A stretch of 64,000 nucleotides of DNA from Actinokineospora globicatena (GTDB lineage Bacteria; Actinomycetota; Actinomycetes; Mycobacteriales; Pseudonocardiaceae). Made by a program: the position numbers and the translations under genes. Positions 1-8,263 of this stretch are shown here, in pieces; position 1 is the first letter of the stretch, and each line of letters opens with the position of its first letter. Below the pieces are notes generated by a model, which saw nothing but the letters and a program-made list of their open reading frames with translations, made no database searches and was not told the origin of the DNA. The stretch covers positions 682,001-746,000 of the forward strand of contig NZ_JAMTCR010000004.1 of the NCBI RefSeq assembly GCF_024171945.1, read 5' to 3'.

Positions 1-370
1 CCCGCAGCAGCGTCAGCGTCTGCTGCCACTGGCCCGGGGTCCGCCAGAGTTCGCTGACCAGGAGTTGGGCGAAGGTCGGGTACTCGGCGAAGAAGCCGAG
101 CATGCCCTCCACCAACGCGGTCAGCGTGTCGGCGGCGGAGCCCGACACCGAACGCAGGCGGGTGGCCAGGAGGTCGACCCCGTGGCGGAGGAGGGCGTCG
201 ACGAGGCCGTCCTTGCTGCCGAAGTTGTAGTAGACCGTGCCCTTGGCGACCCCCGCCTCGGCGGCGATGTCGTCGACGGTGAGGCCGACCATGCCCCGGG
301 TGCCCGCGAGGCGCAGGGTCGCGTCGAACAGCTTGCGCTTGGTGGCGGTGGTGCGGCTGGGTCGGGTCAC
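1..370 (-). CDS. TetR-family transcriptional regulator, cut by the window edge
   Basis: The visible part is the N-terminal half of a TetR repressor. A GTG start at 370 opens a helix-turn-helix with DDIAAEAGVAKGTVYYNF, the classic TetR recognition helix, followed by the start of the ligand-binding helical domain. The C-terminus lies beyond base 1. Its GTG overlaps the TGA of the YhgE gene upstream, so it is the last gene of a three-gene leftward operon (ABC-like, YhgE/Pip, TetR). The 28-bp palindrome before the operon is the obvious candidate operator, which would make the unit self-repressing and ligand-inducible. The inducer is unknown. Confidence 0.9.
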   Translation of the reverse strand, partial: MTRPSRTTATKRKLFDATLRLAGTRGMVGLTVDDIAAEAGVAKGTVYYNFGSKDGLVDALLRHGVDLLATRLRSVSGSAADTLTALVEGMLGFFAEYPTFAQLLVSELWRTPGQWQQTLTLLR

Positions 371-2346
371 AGCACCAGTTCCGGCTTGAGCCGCGCCGGG
401 GTCCACACCCGCTGCCTGCGCGCGGCCAGGGTCGAGACCACGAGTCCTCCGATCAGGTAGGCGAGCAGCACGCCGACGTCGGTGCCGATGCCGCCCGAGG
501 CGCCACCGTAGAGCAGGTGCCGCAGGCCGTCGACCACGTAGCCCATCGGCAGCGCGCGGTGCAGCGGGATCAGCGCGTCGGGCAGGGTCTGCCAGGGGAA
601 CGTGCCGCCCGCGCTGATCAGCTGAAGGATCAGCACCACCAGCGCGACGAACTTGCCGACCGGGCCGAGGAACGCGTTGAGGGCGTGCACGATCGACACG
701 AACGTCAGCGAGGTCAGCACCAGGAACCCGAGGGTGGCCAGCGGGCGGGCCGGGTGGATGCCGATCAGCGTGGTGACCACCGCGAACATGATCACGACCT
801 GGGCCACGCCGAGCGCCGCCGGGGTCAGCCAACCCGCGAGCGCGGTGCGGGCCGCGGGGTGCCCGGCGGCCAGGGCGCGCGCGGAGAGCGGGCGGATCAG
901 CAGGAACAGCACGAACGCGCCGATCCACAGCGCCAGGCCGAGGAAGAACGGGGCGAGACCGGCGCCGTAGCTGCCCGCGCTGTTCTCGCCGACGGTGTGC
1001 ACCGACACCGGGTCGCCGATGGTCTTGGCGGTGGCGTCGCGGGTCGCGTCGTCGGGGTGCGGGATCTGGCCGAGACCGGCGGTGAGGCCGTCGCGGAGCT
1101 GGACCGAGCCGTCCGACAGCGACTTGGTGCCCTCGGCGAGCTGGTCGGTGCCGGTCACCGCCTTGGCCTCGCCGTCGCGCAGCGCCACGGCACCCTCGCG
1201 CAGCTTGGTCGTGCCGGTGGCCAGTTCCCTGGCGCCCCCGGCCGCGTCGGAGATGCCCCCGGCCAGCGCGGGCGCGGCGGTGGCCAGCAGTTCCGCGCCG
1301 TCCGCGACCTGGTCGGCGCCGGTGGCCAACGCCCGCAGCTGCCCGCTCGCGGCCCGCACCTGGGTGTTCGCCTGCTCCACCGGCGTCCGCAGGGTCCGCA
1401 GCTGCGCCAGCACCCGGTCGACGTCGGAGTCCGACAGGCCCGCGTCGCGCAGGCTCTTCTCGATCGTCGAGTCCAGCTCGTCGAGGTGGTCCACCGCGGC
1501 CTGGGCCGCGGCCGACAGGTTCTCCGCCGTGCGCGCCACCTGCTCGTCACCGGTCGCGACCTTGCGCGCCCCGGTCGCCAGCTGCGTCGCCTGCGCGGGC
1601 AGGTCCTTCGTCTTGGCCTGCAGCGTGTCCAACCCGGTCGACAGCTTCTTGGTGCCCGCCGCCGCGGTGGTCGCGCCCTCGGCGAGCTGGGTGGCGCCGT
1701 CGGCGAGTTCGCGCTGCCCCTCGGCCAGCCGGGTCGCGCCGGTGCTGGCCTGGGTCGCGCCGTCGGCCAACCGGGCCGCGCCGTCGGCGGCCTGCTGGGT
1801 GCGCTGGTAGACGGTGCCGAAGCCGACCAGGAACTTCTCCGCCGCCTCGGTGCCCACCGAGGTCGCCACCGACTCGCGCACCGCGCTGACCACCCGGTCG
1901 GCGATCGTGCCGACCAGGTAGTTGTTGGCGTCGTTGGTGGTCACCGTGATCATGCCCTGGCGCGGGGCGAAGTCCGACGACGAGGCGAGCGAGGCGGAGA
2001 AGTCGCCGGGCAGCGTGATCGAGAACGTGTACTGGCCGGAGCGCACCCCGTCCTCGGCGGCCTTCGCGTCGACCTCGTGCCAGTCGAACTTGCCGGACGC
2101 CGCCAACTGGTCGGCCACCTTGCGCCCCGCGTCGAGCCGCGAGCCGTCCGCCCGGACCACGCCCTTGTCGGTCACCACGAGCGCGGCGGGGATCTTGTCC
2201 AACCGGTTGTACGGGTCGGCGTTCGCATAGAGGTAGAGGGACCCATAGAGCAGCGGCACCAGCACTAGAGCTAGGACTGCGAGCTTCGGCAGCGTGCCGG
2301 AGCTGACCCGGCGCAGTTCGTTGCGGGCGAGGCGGAAGACGCTCAC
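367..2346 (-). CDS. YhgE/Pip-family membrane protein (ABC-2-like permease)
   Basis: A 659-aa membrane protein of the YhgE/Pip (phage infection protein) family. One membrane helix lies near residues 20-41 and about five or six lie after residue 455; between them is a long extracytoplasmic region. The middle (about 190-440) is built of repeated LADGA/LAEGA-type segments with a period near 7, typical of the Pip coiled region. The C-terminal helices resemble an ABC-2 permease. The start overlaps the stop of the ABC-like gene by 4 bases and the stop overlaps the TetR start, so all three are co-translated. The family has been linked to phage adsorption in Lactococcus and to export or secretion; the substrate here is unknown. 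Confidence 0.85.
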   Translation of the reverse strand: MSVFRLARNELRRVSSGTLPKLAVLALVLVPLLYGSLYLYANADPYNRLDKIPAALVVTDKGVVRADGSRLDAGRKVADQLAASGKFDWHEVDAKAAEDGVRSGQYTFSITLPGDFSASLASSSDFAPRQGMITVTTNDANNYLVGTIADRVVSAVRESVATSVGTEAAEKFLVGFGTVYQRTQQAADGAARLADGATQASTGATRLAEGQRELADGATQLAEGATTAAAGTKKLSTGLDTLQAKTKDLPAQATQLATGARKVATGDEQVARTAENLSAAAQAAVDHLDELDSTIEKSLRDAGLSDSDVDRVLAQLRTLRTPVEQANTQVRAASGQLRALATGADQVADGAELLATAAPALAGGISDAAGGARELATGTTKLREGAVALRDGEAKAVTGTDQLAEGTKSLSDGSVQLRDGLTAGLGQIPHPDDATRDATAKTIGDPVSVHTVGENSAGSYGAGLAPFFLGLALWIGAFVLFLLIRPLSARALAAGHPAARTALAGWLTPAALGVAQVVIMFAVVTTLIGIHPARPLATLGFLVLTSLTFVSIVHALNAFLGPVGKFVALVVLILQLISAGGTFPWQTLPDALIPLHRALPMGYVVDGLRHLLYGGASGGIGTDVGVLLAYLIGGLVVSTLAARRQRVWTPARLKPELVL

Positions 2347-2969
2347 AGGCTCGGCTCCAAGGGGGCGGGCTGCTCCGACTCACCGAGCCGGGCGGGGGTC
2401 ATGGGCAGGCGCAGCGCGGTCGACGTCCCGCACAGCACGACGACGGCGCGGCCGTCGCGGGCGTGCGCCATCGCCGTCGGCAGCCAGTCGGCGGGGTTGC
2501 TGGAGTGCCGGTCGGGGGTGTCGATCACCAGCAGTTCGGCACCGGGTCGGCGCGCGGCCAGGCCGGTCAGCAGCGCGATCCTGGCCGCGCCGGGGACGTC
2601 CTCGAACCGGGTCGACGGCTCCAGGCCGTGCTCGGCGAGCAGCGCCGCCATGGCCGCCTTGCGCCCGCGCGCCCCGGCGAGCACCAACTCCTCGGCGATC
2701 ACGTCGGCCACCCGCAGGTTCGGCTCCGGCGCGGTCACCTCCGGCGCGTCGACCAGCACCGCGTGCGCGCGCAGTTCGTCCGCCGATGGGGTGACAGATC
2801 CTTCCGACGGGGTGATCCGACCGGTCAGCGCGAGCCCGAACGCGGTATGCCCGGCATTGGGCTCCCCGGCCACGACCGCCACCTCGCCCGGGCGCACCCG
2901 CAGCGACGTCGGCTCCAGCAGCCGCCCGTGCGCGCCGGTGACCACGACCTGGTCCGCGTGGACCTCCAT
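2343..2969 (-). CDS. ABC-transporter ATPase-like protein with degenerate Walker A
   Basis: A 208-aa cytoplasmic protein with the fold order of an ABC ATPase: an N-terminal strand set, a P-loop position reading GEPNAGHTAF near residue 36 instead of GxxGxGK(S/T), and a Walker-B-like strand LLVIDTPD near residue 147. The P-loop lysine is absent, and no clear LSGGQ signature is visible. It is shorter than a normal ABC subunit (about 230-250 aa). It is the first gene of the YhgE/Pip-TetR operon and presumably pairs with the YhgE protein. It may bind nucleotide weakly or act structurally. ATP hydrolysis should not be assumed. Confidence 0.7.
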   Translation of the reverse strand: MEVHADQVVVTGAHGRLLEPTSLRVRPGEVAVVAGEPNAGHTAFGLALTGRITPSEGSVTPSADELRAHAVLVDAPEVTAPEPNLRVADVIAEELVLAGARGRKAAMAALLAEHGLEPSTRFEDVPGAARIALLTGLAARRPGAELLVIDTPDRHSSNPADWLPTAMAHARDGRAVVVLCGTSTALRLPMTPARLGESEQPAPLEPSL

Positions 2970-2978
2970 AGCGCCTCC

Positions 2979-3006
2979 TATTTGAACTGACCGGTCAGTT
3001 CAAATA
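2979..3006. promoter_or_regulatory. Perfect 28-bp palindrome, probable TetR operator
   Basis: Bases 2979-3006 read the same on both strands; the core half-site is TTTGAACTGACC. It lies 10 bases upstream of the ATG of the ABC-like gene, over the expected promoter. Two-fold symmetry, location and a TetR gene in the same operon make it a likely autoregulatory operator. Confidence 0.75.
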
Positions 3007-3101
3007 CTGCGCCGCCGCGGACGGGACCGCAAGCGGGCGCGCCGTGATCCCGCTGACTCGTTCGGGGGAACCGACCAGCGGGGCGCGCCATCAGAGCCCG
3101 C

Positions 3102-3392
3102 GTGACGAGACAGCTGAAACTGCTCATCGGCGGCCTGGTGTGCGCGCTCCTGCCCTACGTGCTCTTCCTCGGCATCACCGAGACCAAGCGGGTCAACGGC
3201 CAGGTCGTCGTGCACGAGTCGCTCAACGTCGGCGGCGTCATCGCGGGCATCGGCGCCCTCGCTATCGCCTGGGCCATGGCGATGAAGTGGGAGACCGAGG
3301 CGGACAAGGCGCCGCGCTGGCGGATCGCCGCCGCCGTGGTCGCCGTGCTCGGCGCCCTCCAGGTCGTGGTCAGCCTCGACCTGATCGGCTAG
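3102..3392 (+). CDS. Small membrane protein, unknown function
   Basis: A 96-aa protein from a GTG start. It has three predicted membrane helices (about residues 7-25, 43-62 and 74-93), with a short charged loop TETKRVNG after the first. I do not recognise a family. It converges on the GNAT gene, and the two stop codons overlap within a shared CTAG at 3389-3392. The divergent palindrome-bearing promoter region of the YhgE operon lies about 95 bases upstream. Confidence 0.6.
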   Translation: MTRQLKLLIGGLVCALLPYVLFLGITETKRVNGQVVVHESLNVGGVIAGIGALAIAWAMAMKWETEADKAPRWRIAAAVVAVLGALQVVVSLDLIG

Positions 3393-4309
3393 CGGACCGC
3401 GCTCGCGGGACGGGTCTCCCAGACTGTCCACAACGGCCGGTAGCCCTGCCGGGCCCAGAACACCGGTGACACTGGGTTCGGCGGGTTGTAATAGAGGAAC
3501 GAGCCGACCGCGTCTGGCTTGAGCAGCTCCGCGTGCGCCACGTCCATCAGCGCGCGCCCCACTCCGGTGCCACGCGCGTGCGGTAGCACTGACAGGCAGT
3601 TCACGTAGCCCCAGCGGCCGTGCCTGACCCGGGTCTCCGCCCACGACCCCGGTACCGACTCGGTGTGCCACCCCTCGACGTGCCCCACCGCGATCCCGTC
3701 GACCTCCGCGATCCACACCGGATCCCCCTGCGCGAGGTGGCGGCGCAACGTCTCCCGCTTGATGTTCGACGCCCCCGCGCGCAACACCGCGCCGCCCACC
3801 AGCGTCGAGTACTCCACCTCGGCCATCGCGGAGATCACCAGCGCGTCGAGGTCGCCGAGCGTCGCCCGTCGGACTACGGCTGTCGGGTCGTCGCCCGCGG
3901 GTGCCGGTCCGCCAGTGCGCACCGCCAGCACAGCGAGAGGGACGAACCCGTGCGCGAGCAGCGCCGCGGTCGCCGTGACGTCCCGGCTGGGCCAGGTCAC
4001 CAGGCACGCCGAGTCGGGACCGGGGGACAGGTTCGCCACGATCGACGGCCACCGCCGCAGCAGCGCGTCCACCCCGGCGCCGCCGGTCGACCCGACCATC
4101 GGGTGCAGCTCCCACACGTGGCCCGCCGACCACAGGGTCTGCGGCGACCCCGGGTCCAGCGTGGTCTTCGTGATCATCCCGGCCACCCGCTCGCCGTCGC
4201 GCAGCGCCGCCGTGATCAGGTCACCCGGCGGCGGTGCCACCGCGGCGGGCAGCAGCGGGTCCAGCGTCGAGAACCGGGCCGTCTGCGCCCGCAGCAGCGG
4301 CGCGGTCAC
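3389..4309 (-). CDS. GNAT-family N-acetyltransferase
   Basis: A 306-aa protein whose C-terminal half is a GNAT domain. The acetyl-CoA-binding motif A is visible as ARGTGVGRALMDVAH (about residues 244-258), after strands ending in YVNCLSVLP. The N-terminal 140 residues look like a second, degenerate GNAT-like or substrate-binding lobe. The acceptor substrate cannot be read from sequence. The start overlaps the stop of the upstream methyltransferase by 4 bases (ATGA type), so the two are translationally coupled. Confidence 0.8.
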   Translation of the reverse strand: MTAPLLRAQTARFSTLDPLLPAAVAPPPGDLITAALRDGERVAGMITKTTLDPGSPQTLWSAGHVWELHPMVGSTGGAGVDALLRRWPSIVANLSPGPDSACLVTWPSRDVTATAALLAHGFVPLAVLAVRTGGPAPAGDDPTAVVRRATLGDLDALVISAMAEVEYSTLVGGAVLRAGASNIKRETLRRHLAQGDPVWIAEVDGIAVGHVEGWHTESVPGSWAETRVRHGRWGYVNCLSVLPHARGTGVGRALMDVAHAELLKPDAVGSFLYYNPPNPVSPVFWARQGYRPLWTVWETRPASAVR

Positions 4310-5133
4310 CGTCGGCGGCAGCGGAAGATCGCGGTCCCCGGGAACAGCTCACCGCGCAGCGGGCTCCACTGGCCCCACTCCTGCGTGTGCCCCTCCGGCC
4401 ACTCTGGCTCTATCAGGTCGAACAGGTCCAAACCGGCCGCGCCCAACGCCCGCACGTAGTCGCCCATGGTGCGGTGGTGCTCGACGTAGGTAGGCGTGCC
4501 GTCCGAGTCGACCTCTACATAGGGAGTGCGGTCGAAGTAAGAGCCGGTCACCCGCAGGCCGTCCGGACCGGGGTCGTCCGGGAAGATCCACCGCATCGGG
4601 TGAGTGACCGCGAACGTCCACGTGCCTCCCGGGCGTAAGACGCGGGCGACCTCCGCGAACACCGCGCCCACATCGGCCACGAACGGCACCGCGCCGAACG
4701 CCGAGCACGCGAGGTCGAAGGACCCCGATGCGAACGGCAGTTTCTCCGCGTTCGCCCGGACCAACGGGACGTGGGTGCCGGTCGCGATGTTGGCCGCTGA
4801 GGCGTACCGCAGCATCCCGCTCGACAGGTCCAACGCGACCGGGCGCGCGCCCTGATCGGCCAGCCACCGCGCGCACGGCGCCGACCCGCAGCCGACCTCG
4901 AGCACGTCCTTGCCCGCCACCGGGCCCAGAAGCCCCACGTCAGCCTCGCGCAGCCGCTCCGGGCACCACATGAAGTCGCTGACGCCGAGGAAATCGCCGT
5001 GCTCGCGGTGGTAGTCGTCGGCGTCGGCGTCCCACCAGGCGATGTTCGCCGCGACCGACTCCGCGGAGCCCACCGCCATCCGCGCCACACCGGTCGTCCC
5101 CAGGGCCTGCTCCGCGCTGGTCTCGCTCACCAC
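4306..5133 (-). CDS. SAM-dependent class I methyltransferase
   Basis: A 275-aa methyltransferase. Motif I is VLEVGCGSAPCARWL, the acidic strand end is VALDLSSGMLRYA, and the later motif FDLACSAFGAVPFV is typical of the Methyltransf_11 fold. The frame is open upstream to 5403, but the GTG at 5133 has a GGGAGG ribosome-binding site 8 bases before it, and the upstream residues look non-coding. The C-terminal motif EPEWPEGHTQEWGQWSP recurs in actinobacterial small-molecule methyltransferases. It forms a two-gene unit with the GNAT gene; the substrate is unknown. Confidence 0.8.
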   Translation of the reverse strand: MVSETSAEQALGTTGVARMAVGSAESVAANIAWWDADADDYHREHGDFLGVSDFMWCPERLREADVGLLGPVAGKDVLEVGCGSAPCARWLADQGARPVALDLSSGMLRYASAANIATGTHVPLVRANAEKLPFASGSFDLACSAFGAVPFVADVGAVFAEVARVLRPGGTWTFAVTHPMRWIFPDDPGPDGLRVTGSYFDRTPYVEVDSDGTPTYVEHHRTMGDYVRALGAAGLDLFDLIEPEWPEGHTQEWGQWSPLRGELFPGTAIFRCRRR

Positions 5134-5410
5134 CGGGCCATCCTCCCAGTCGCGCGCGGGGCGGGGGCGGCGGGAGGGTACCCCCGGGTTTGCCCGGCCG
5201 TCACGGGGCCGCGTAGGATACATCCGCGCGGTGGTAACGCGCTGCCCCGGGTTTCCTTCCGCTGGGAAGCCGTCGGCGGGAACAGTTCCGGGGTGGCGCG
5301 CGTTGGCGGTGTTGGTTCCTGTTGTCCGGGTGTCCGTCGGCGGCCCGATCCCGCGGCGCCCCAAGAACTGAACCCAGCGACCCCCAATCCGTACCGGAGC
5401 CACCTACCTA

Positions 5411-6916
5411 ATGTCCACCGACACCACCATTGTCCCGGCCGCGACCGCGCCGAAGCAGCAGGTCGCCATCAACGACATCGGGACGGAGGAGGAGTTCCTC
5501 GCCGCGATCGACGCGACGATCAAGTACTTCAACGACGGTGACATCGTTGAGGGCACGATCGTCAAGGTCGACCGGGATGAGGTCCTGCTCGACATCGGCT
5601 ACAAGACTGAGGGTGTCATCCCCTCGCGCGAGCTGTCGATCAAGCACGATGTCGACCCCGCCGACGTGGTCAGCGTCGGCGACGAGGTCGAGGCCCTGGT
5701 TCTCCAGAAGGAGGACAAGGAGGGCCGCCTGATCCTGTCCAAGAAGCGCGCTCAGTACGAGCGGGCCTGGGGCACGATCGAGGCGCTCAAGGAGTCGGAC
5801 GAGCCGGTCAAGGGCACGGTCATCGAGGTTGTCAAGGGTGGTCTCATCCTGGACATCGGTCTGCGCGGCTTCCTCCCCGCGTCGCTGGTCGAGATGCGCC
5901 GCGTGCGCGACCTGCAGCCGTACGTGGGCCGCGAGCTCGAGGCGAAGATCATAGAGCTGGACAAGAACCGCAACAACGTGGTTCTCTCCCGCCGCGCCTG
6001 GCTCGAGCAGACCCAGTCCGAGGTGCGCAGCGAGTTCCTCAACCAGCTGCAGAAGGGCCAGGTCCGCAAGGGCGTCGTGTCCTCGATCGTCAACTTCGGT
6101 GCCTTCGTGGACCTCGGTGGCGTCGACGGCCTGGTGCACGTCTCGGAGCTGTCCTGGAAGCACATCGACCACCCCTCCGAGGTCGTCGAGGTCGGCCAGG
6201 AGGTCACCGTCGAGGTGCTCGACGTGGACATGGAGCGCGAGCGCGTCTCGCTCTCGCTCAAGGCCACCCAGGAAGACCCGTGGCGCCAGTTCGCCCGCAC
6301 CCACGCGATCGGCCAGATCGTGCCGGGCAAGGTCACCAAGCTGGTTCCGTTCGGTGCGTTCGTCCGCGTGGACGAGGGCATCGAGGGCCTGGTCCACATC
6401 TCCGAGCTGGCCGAGCGCCACGTGGAGATCCCGGAGCAGGTCGTGCAGGTCGGCAACGACGTCATGGTCAAGGTCATCGACATCGACCTCGAGCGGCGCC
6501 GCATCTCGCTCTCGCTGAAGCAGGCGAACGAGGGCTTCACCACCGAGACCGAGTTCGACCCGACCCAGTACGGCATGGCCGCCGAGTACGACCCCGAGGG
6601 CAACTACATCTACCCCGAGGGCTTCGACCCGGACACCCAGGAGTGGCAGGAAGGCTTCGAGAAGCAGCGCGAGGAGTGGGAGCGCCAGTACGCCGACGCG
6701 CACGCCCGCTACGAGCAGCACATGAAGCAGATCGCCAAGGCCGCTGAGGCCGACGCGGCCGCCGAGGCCGAGGGCGTCATCGCCGCGGCCACCGGCGGTG
6801 GGGAGCAGAACTACTCCTCCACCGGCGGCGGCGAGAAGCCCGCCCAGTCCGGCGGCACCCTCGCTTCCGACGAGCAGCTCGCGGCCCTCCGCGAGAAGCT
6901 CTCCGGCGGCGTGTGA
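5411..6916 (+). CDS. rpsA: 30S ribosomal protein S1
   Basis: A 501-aa S1 protein with four S1/OB RNA-binding domains beginning near residues 38, 130, 216 and 300, each with the signature GxV..(F/I)GAFV/ILDIG..G.(I/L)(V/P). The C-terminal 130 residues are a charged, low-complexity tail (PTQYGMAAEYDPEGNYIYPE onward) typical of actinobacterial S1. S1 helps mRNA bind the 30S subunit. Gene order rpsA-coaE-DUF402-uvrB matches Rv1630-Rv1633 of M. tuberculosis, with extra genes between. A strong terminator follows. Bases 5134-5410 should hold its promoter, but I could not resolve a clear one. The Shine-Dalgarno is weak. Confidence 0.97.
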   Translation: MSTDTTIVPAATAPKQQVAINDIGTEEEFLAAIDATIKYFNDGDIVEGTIVKVDRDEVLLDIGYKTEGVIPSRELSIKHDVDPADVVSVGDEVEALVLQKEDKEGRLILSKKRAQYERAWGTIEALKESDEPVKGTVIEVVKGGLILDIGLRGFLPASLVEMRRVRDLQPYVGRELEAKIIELDKNRNNVVLSRRAWLEQTQSEVRSEFLNQLQKGQVRKGVVSSIVNFGAFVDLGGVDGLVHVSELSWKHIDHPSEVVEVGQEVTVEVLDVDMERERVSLSLKATQEDPWRQFARTHAIGQIVPGKVTKLVPFGAFVRVDEGIEGLVHISELAERHVEIPEQVVQVGNDVMVKVIDIDLERRRISLSLKQANEGFTTETEFDPTQYGMAAEYDPEGNYIYPEGFDPDTQEWQEGFEKQREEWERQYADAHARYEQHMKQIAKAAEADAAAEAEGVIAAATGGGEQNYSSTGGGEKPAQSGGTLASDEQLAALREKLSGGV

Positions 6917-6930
6917 GCTAGCTGAACTCT

Positions 6931-6968
6931 CCGAGAGCCCCGCGCCTGCTCAGGTGCGGGGCTCTCGG
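6931..6968 (+). terminator. Rho-independent terminator after rpsA
   Basis: A perfect 13-bp stem (CCGAGAGCCCCGC pairing with GCGGGGCTCTCGG) with a 12-base loop sits 14 bases after the rpsA stop and is followed by CTTTCCT. Confidence 0.9.
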
Positions 6969-7022
6969 CTTTCCTGAACCAGATCCCAGCGGTTCCCCGT
7001 ATTGCCAACAGCCGCGACTCGG

Positions 7023-7232
7023 CTACTCAGACCGCCTGCGCCCCGCGCGGACCTTCCGCACGCCGCTGCCCACGACCAATCCCGCCGCCACGATCGCCCC
7101 GCTGGCAGGCGCCACCACCACGATCACGACCAACGCCACGACGACCGGCAGCACCAGGAAAACCGCCCGCCGAGTCCGCCGAGGATCGTCGACGAGATAC
7201 CCGACCAGCCCGTGCGGATGCGGCCTCACCAC
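7023..7232 (-). CDS. Small membrane protein, third gene of a PadR operon
   Basis: A 69-aa protein from GTG 7232. A single long hydrophobic stretch or tight hairpin (about residues 23-57, rich in V, L and A) is flanked by arginines on both sides, giving a short membrane protein with basic ends. Its start overlaps the end of the 209-aa gene upstream, so it is probably made from the same transcript as that gene and PadR. No family is recognised. Confidence 0.5.
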   Translation of the reverse strand: MVRPHPHGLVGYLVDDPRRTRRAVFLVLPVVVALVVIVVVAPASGAIVAAGLVVGSGVRKVRAGRRRSE

Positions 7233-7855
7233 CGGCGCTCACCCACCGGCGCGGCTTTGGCCTTGAGGGCACGTCGAAGCGCGGGAGCCCGCACCAACAC
7301 CCGCACCGCACAGGCCACCTGCGCCCACCACGAACACCCCGAGGCGGCCAGTTCGTGCAACTCGCTCTCGAAGATCTCCCGGTACTGGTCTCGACTCCCC
7401 ACCGGCAACACCCGAGCCGCCCACACCGCGAACCGCAGCGATGTCGACACCGGTCGTTCGATCTCAGCGGGTGTGGGGGCGGTCATCGCTGACAGCCACG
7501 CCCGCAGCTCGACGAGGTGGGTTCGCGCGACACGGAGGTGGTCGATGACCACGCGCTCTTCAGGTGTCCACTCGGTCATCGGGATCTCGCACCACTTCGC
7601 GAGCTCCGCCCAGAGCACATCGCCGAGCACACTCGCCAGATCGCGGTTGGGTGGATTCGCGCAGAGCGCCGAGTAGATCCCGGTAGCGATCCTGTCAGCG
7701 GTGCCGGGGGTGACCAGGTCGTCAACAGCCTCCGCTGCTGTACACGCGATCGCGAGCGCGGTCCGCAGGTCTGTCGTTCGCGTGTGCGCGCGGCGAATAC
7801 GCGCAACCGCTCGCACCAGTCTCACGGAGTTGCGTGGTGAGAGCTCCATGGTCAT
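7226..7855 (-). CDS. Hypothetical helical protein co-operonic with PadR
   Basis: A 209-aa soluble, mostly helical protein with no family I recognise. Its ATG overlaps the stop of the PadR gene (ATGA), and its stop overlaps the next small membrane gene. The sequence has a helical N-terminal part (residues 1-60), a central segment EWTPEERVVIDHLRVARTHL, and a C-terminal part with YREIFESELHEL. PadR regulators in actinobacteria are often followed by such partner genes. The encoded protein may respond to, or titrate, the regulator, but this is inference from position alone. Confidence 0.6.
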   Translation of the reverse strand: MTMELSPRNSVRLVRAVARIRRAHTRTTDLRTALAIACTAAEAVDDLVTPGTADRIATGIYSALCANPPNRDLASVLGDVLWAELAKWCEIPMTEWTPEERVVIDHLRVARTHLVELRAWLSAMTAPTPAEIERPVSTSLRFAVWAARVLPVGSRDQYREIFESELHELAASGCSWWAQVACAVRVLVRAPALRRALKAKAAPVGERRW

Positions 7856-8181
7856 CGCTCACCGGCCAGGCGCGGGCGGAGGTGGGCGAGTGCGGTGACG
7901 GAGCTGTTCGCCCGGTGCAGTGCGGCCCGCACAAGGGCGACGCTCGCCGGATCGATGCTGTAGTACCGCCGCCTCGGCCTGCCCTCGCGCGCCGGGTCGA
8001 CCTCTTCCCAGCGGCTGCGCAGCCACCCGACCCGTTCCAGCCGGGCGAGGATCGGGTGGATCGTCCCGCTCGGCAGTCCCGCCTCGGCGCAGATCTCCAG
8101 CCCGTAGTACTCGCGGGTGGGGTCGGTCATCAGCGTCCGGAGCACGAGCTGGGTCGGCAGGGTCATCCTCGGGCCAGCCAT
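7852..8181 (-). CDS. PadR-family transcriptional regulator
   Basis: A 109-aa winged-helix regulator. MTLPTQLVLRTLMTDPTREY and YGLEICAEAGLPSGTIHPIL are the PadR DNA-binding helices; WLRSRWEEVDP and RRRYYSIDP are the wing. The short C-terminal helix (about 80-109) is the dimerisation part, which places it in the small PadR-s2 class. It leads a leftward three-gene operon. A 21-bp inverted repeat 8 bases upstream of its ATG is the likely operator, implying autoregulation. The effector is unknown. Confidence 0.9.
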   Translation of the reverse strand: MAGPRMTLPTQLVLRTLMTDPTREYYGLEICAEAGLPSGTIHPILARLERVGWLRSRWEEVDPAREGRPRRRYYSIDPASVALVRAALHRANSSVTALAHLRPRLAGER

Positions 8182-8189
8182 GGTCTAAC

Positions 8190-8210
8190 TCTACCTAGCC
8201 CCTAGGTAGA
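8190..8210. promoter_or_regulatory. Inverted repeat, probable PadR operator
   Basis: TCTACCTAG and CTAGGTAGA are perfect 9-bp inverted arms around CCC, placed directly before the padR start codon and near the divergent lipoprotein promoter. Confidence 0.65.
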
Positions 8211-8263
8211 GAACAACCAGCCCTCCTCTTTCGCGGGCGGGGGAGGCGGTTTACCGTCTCCGG

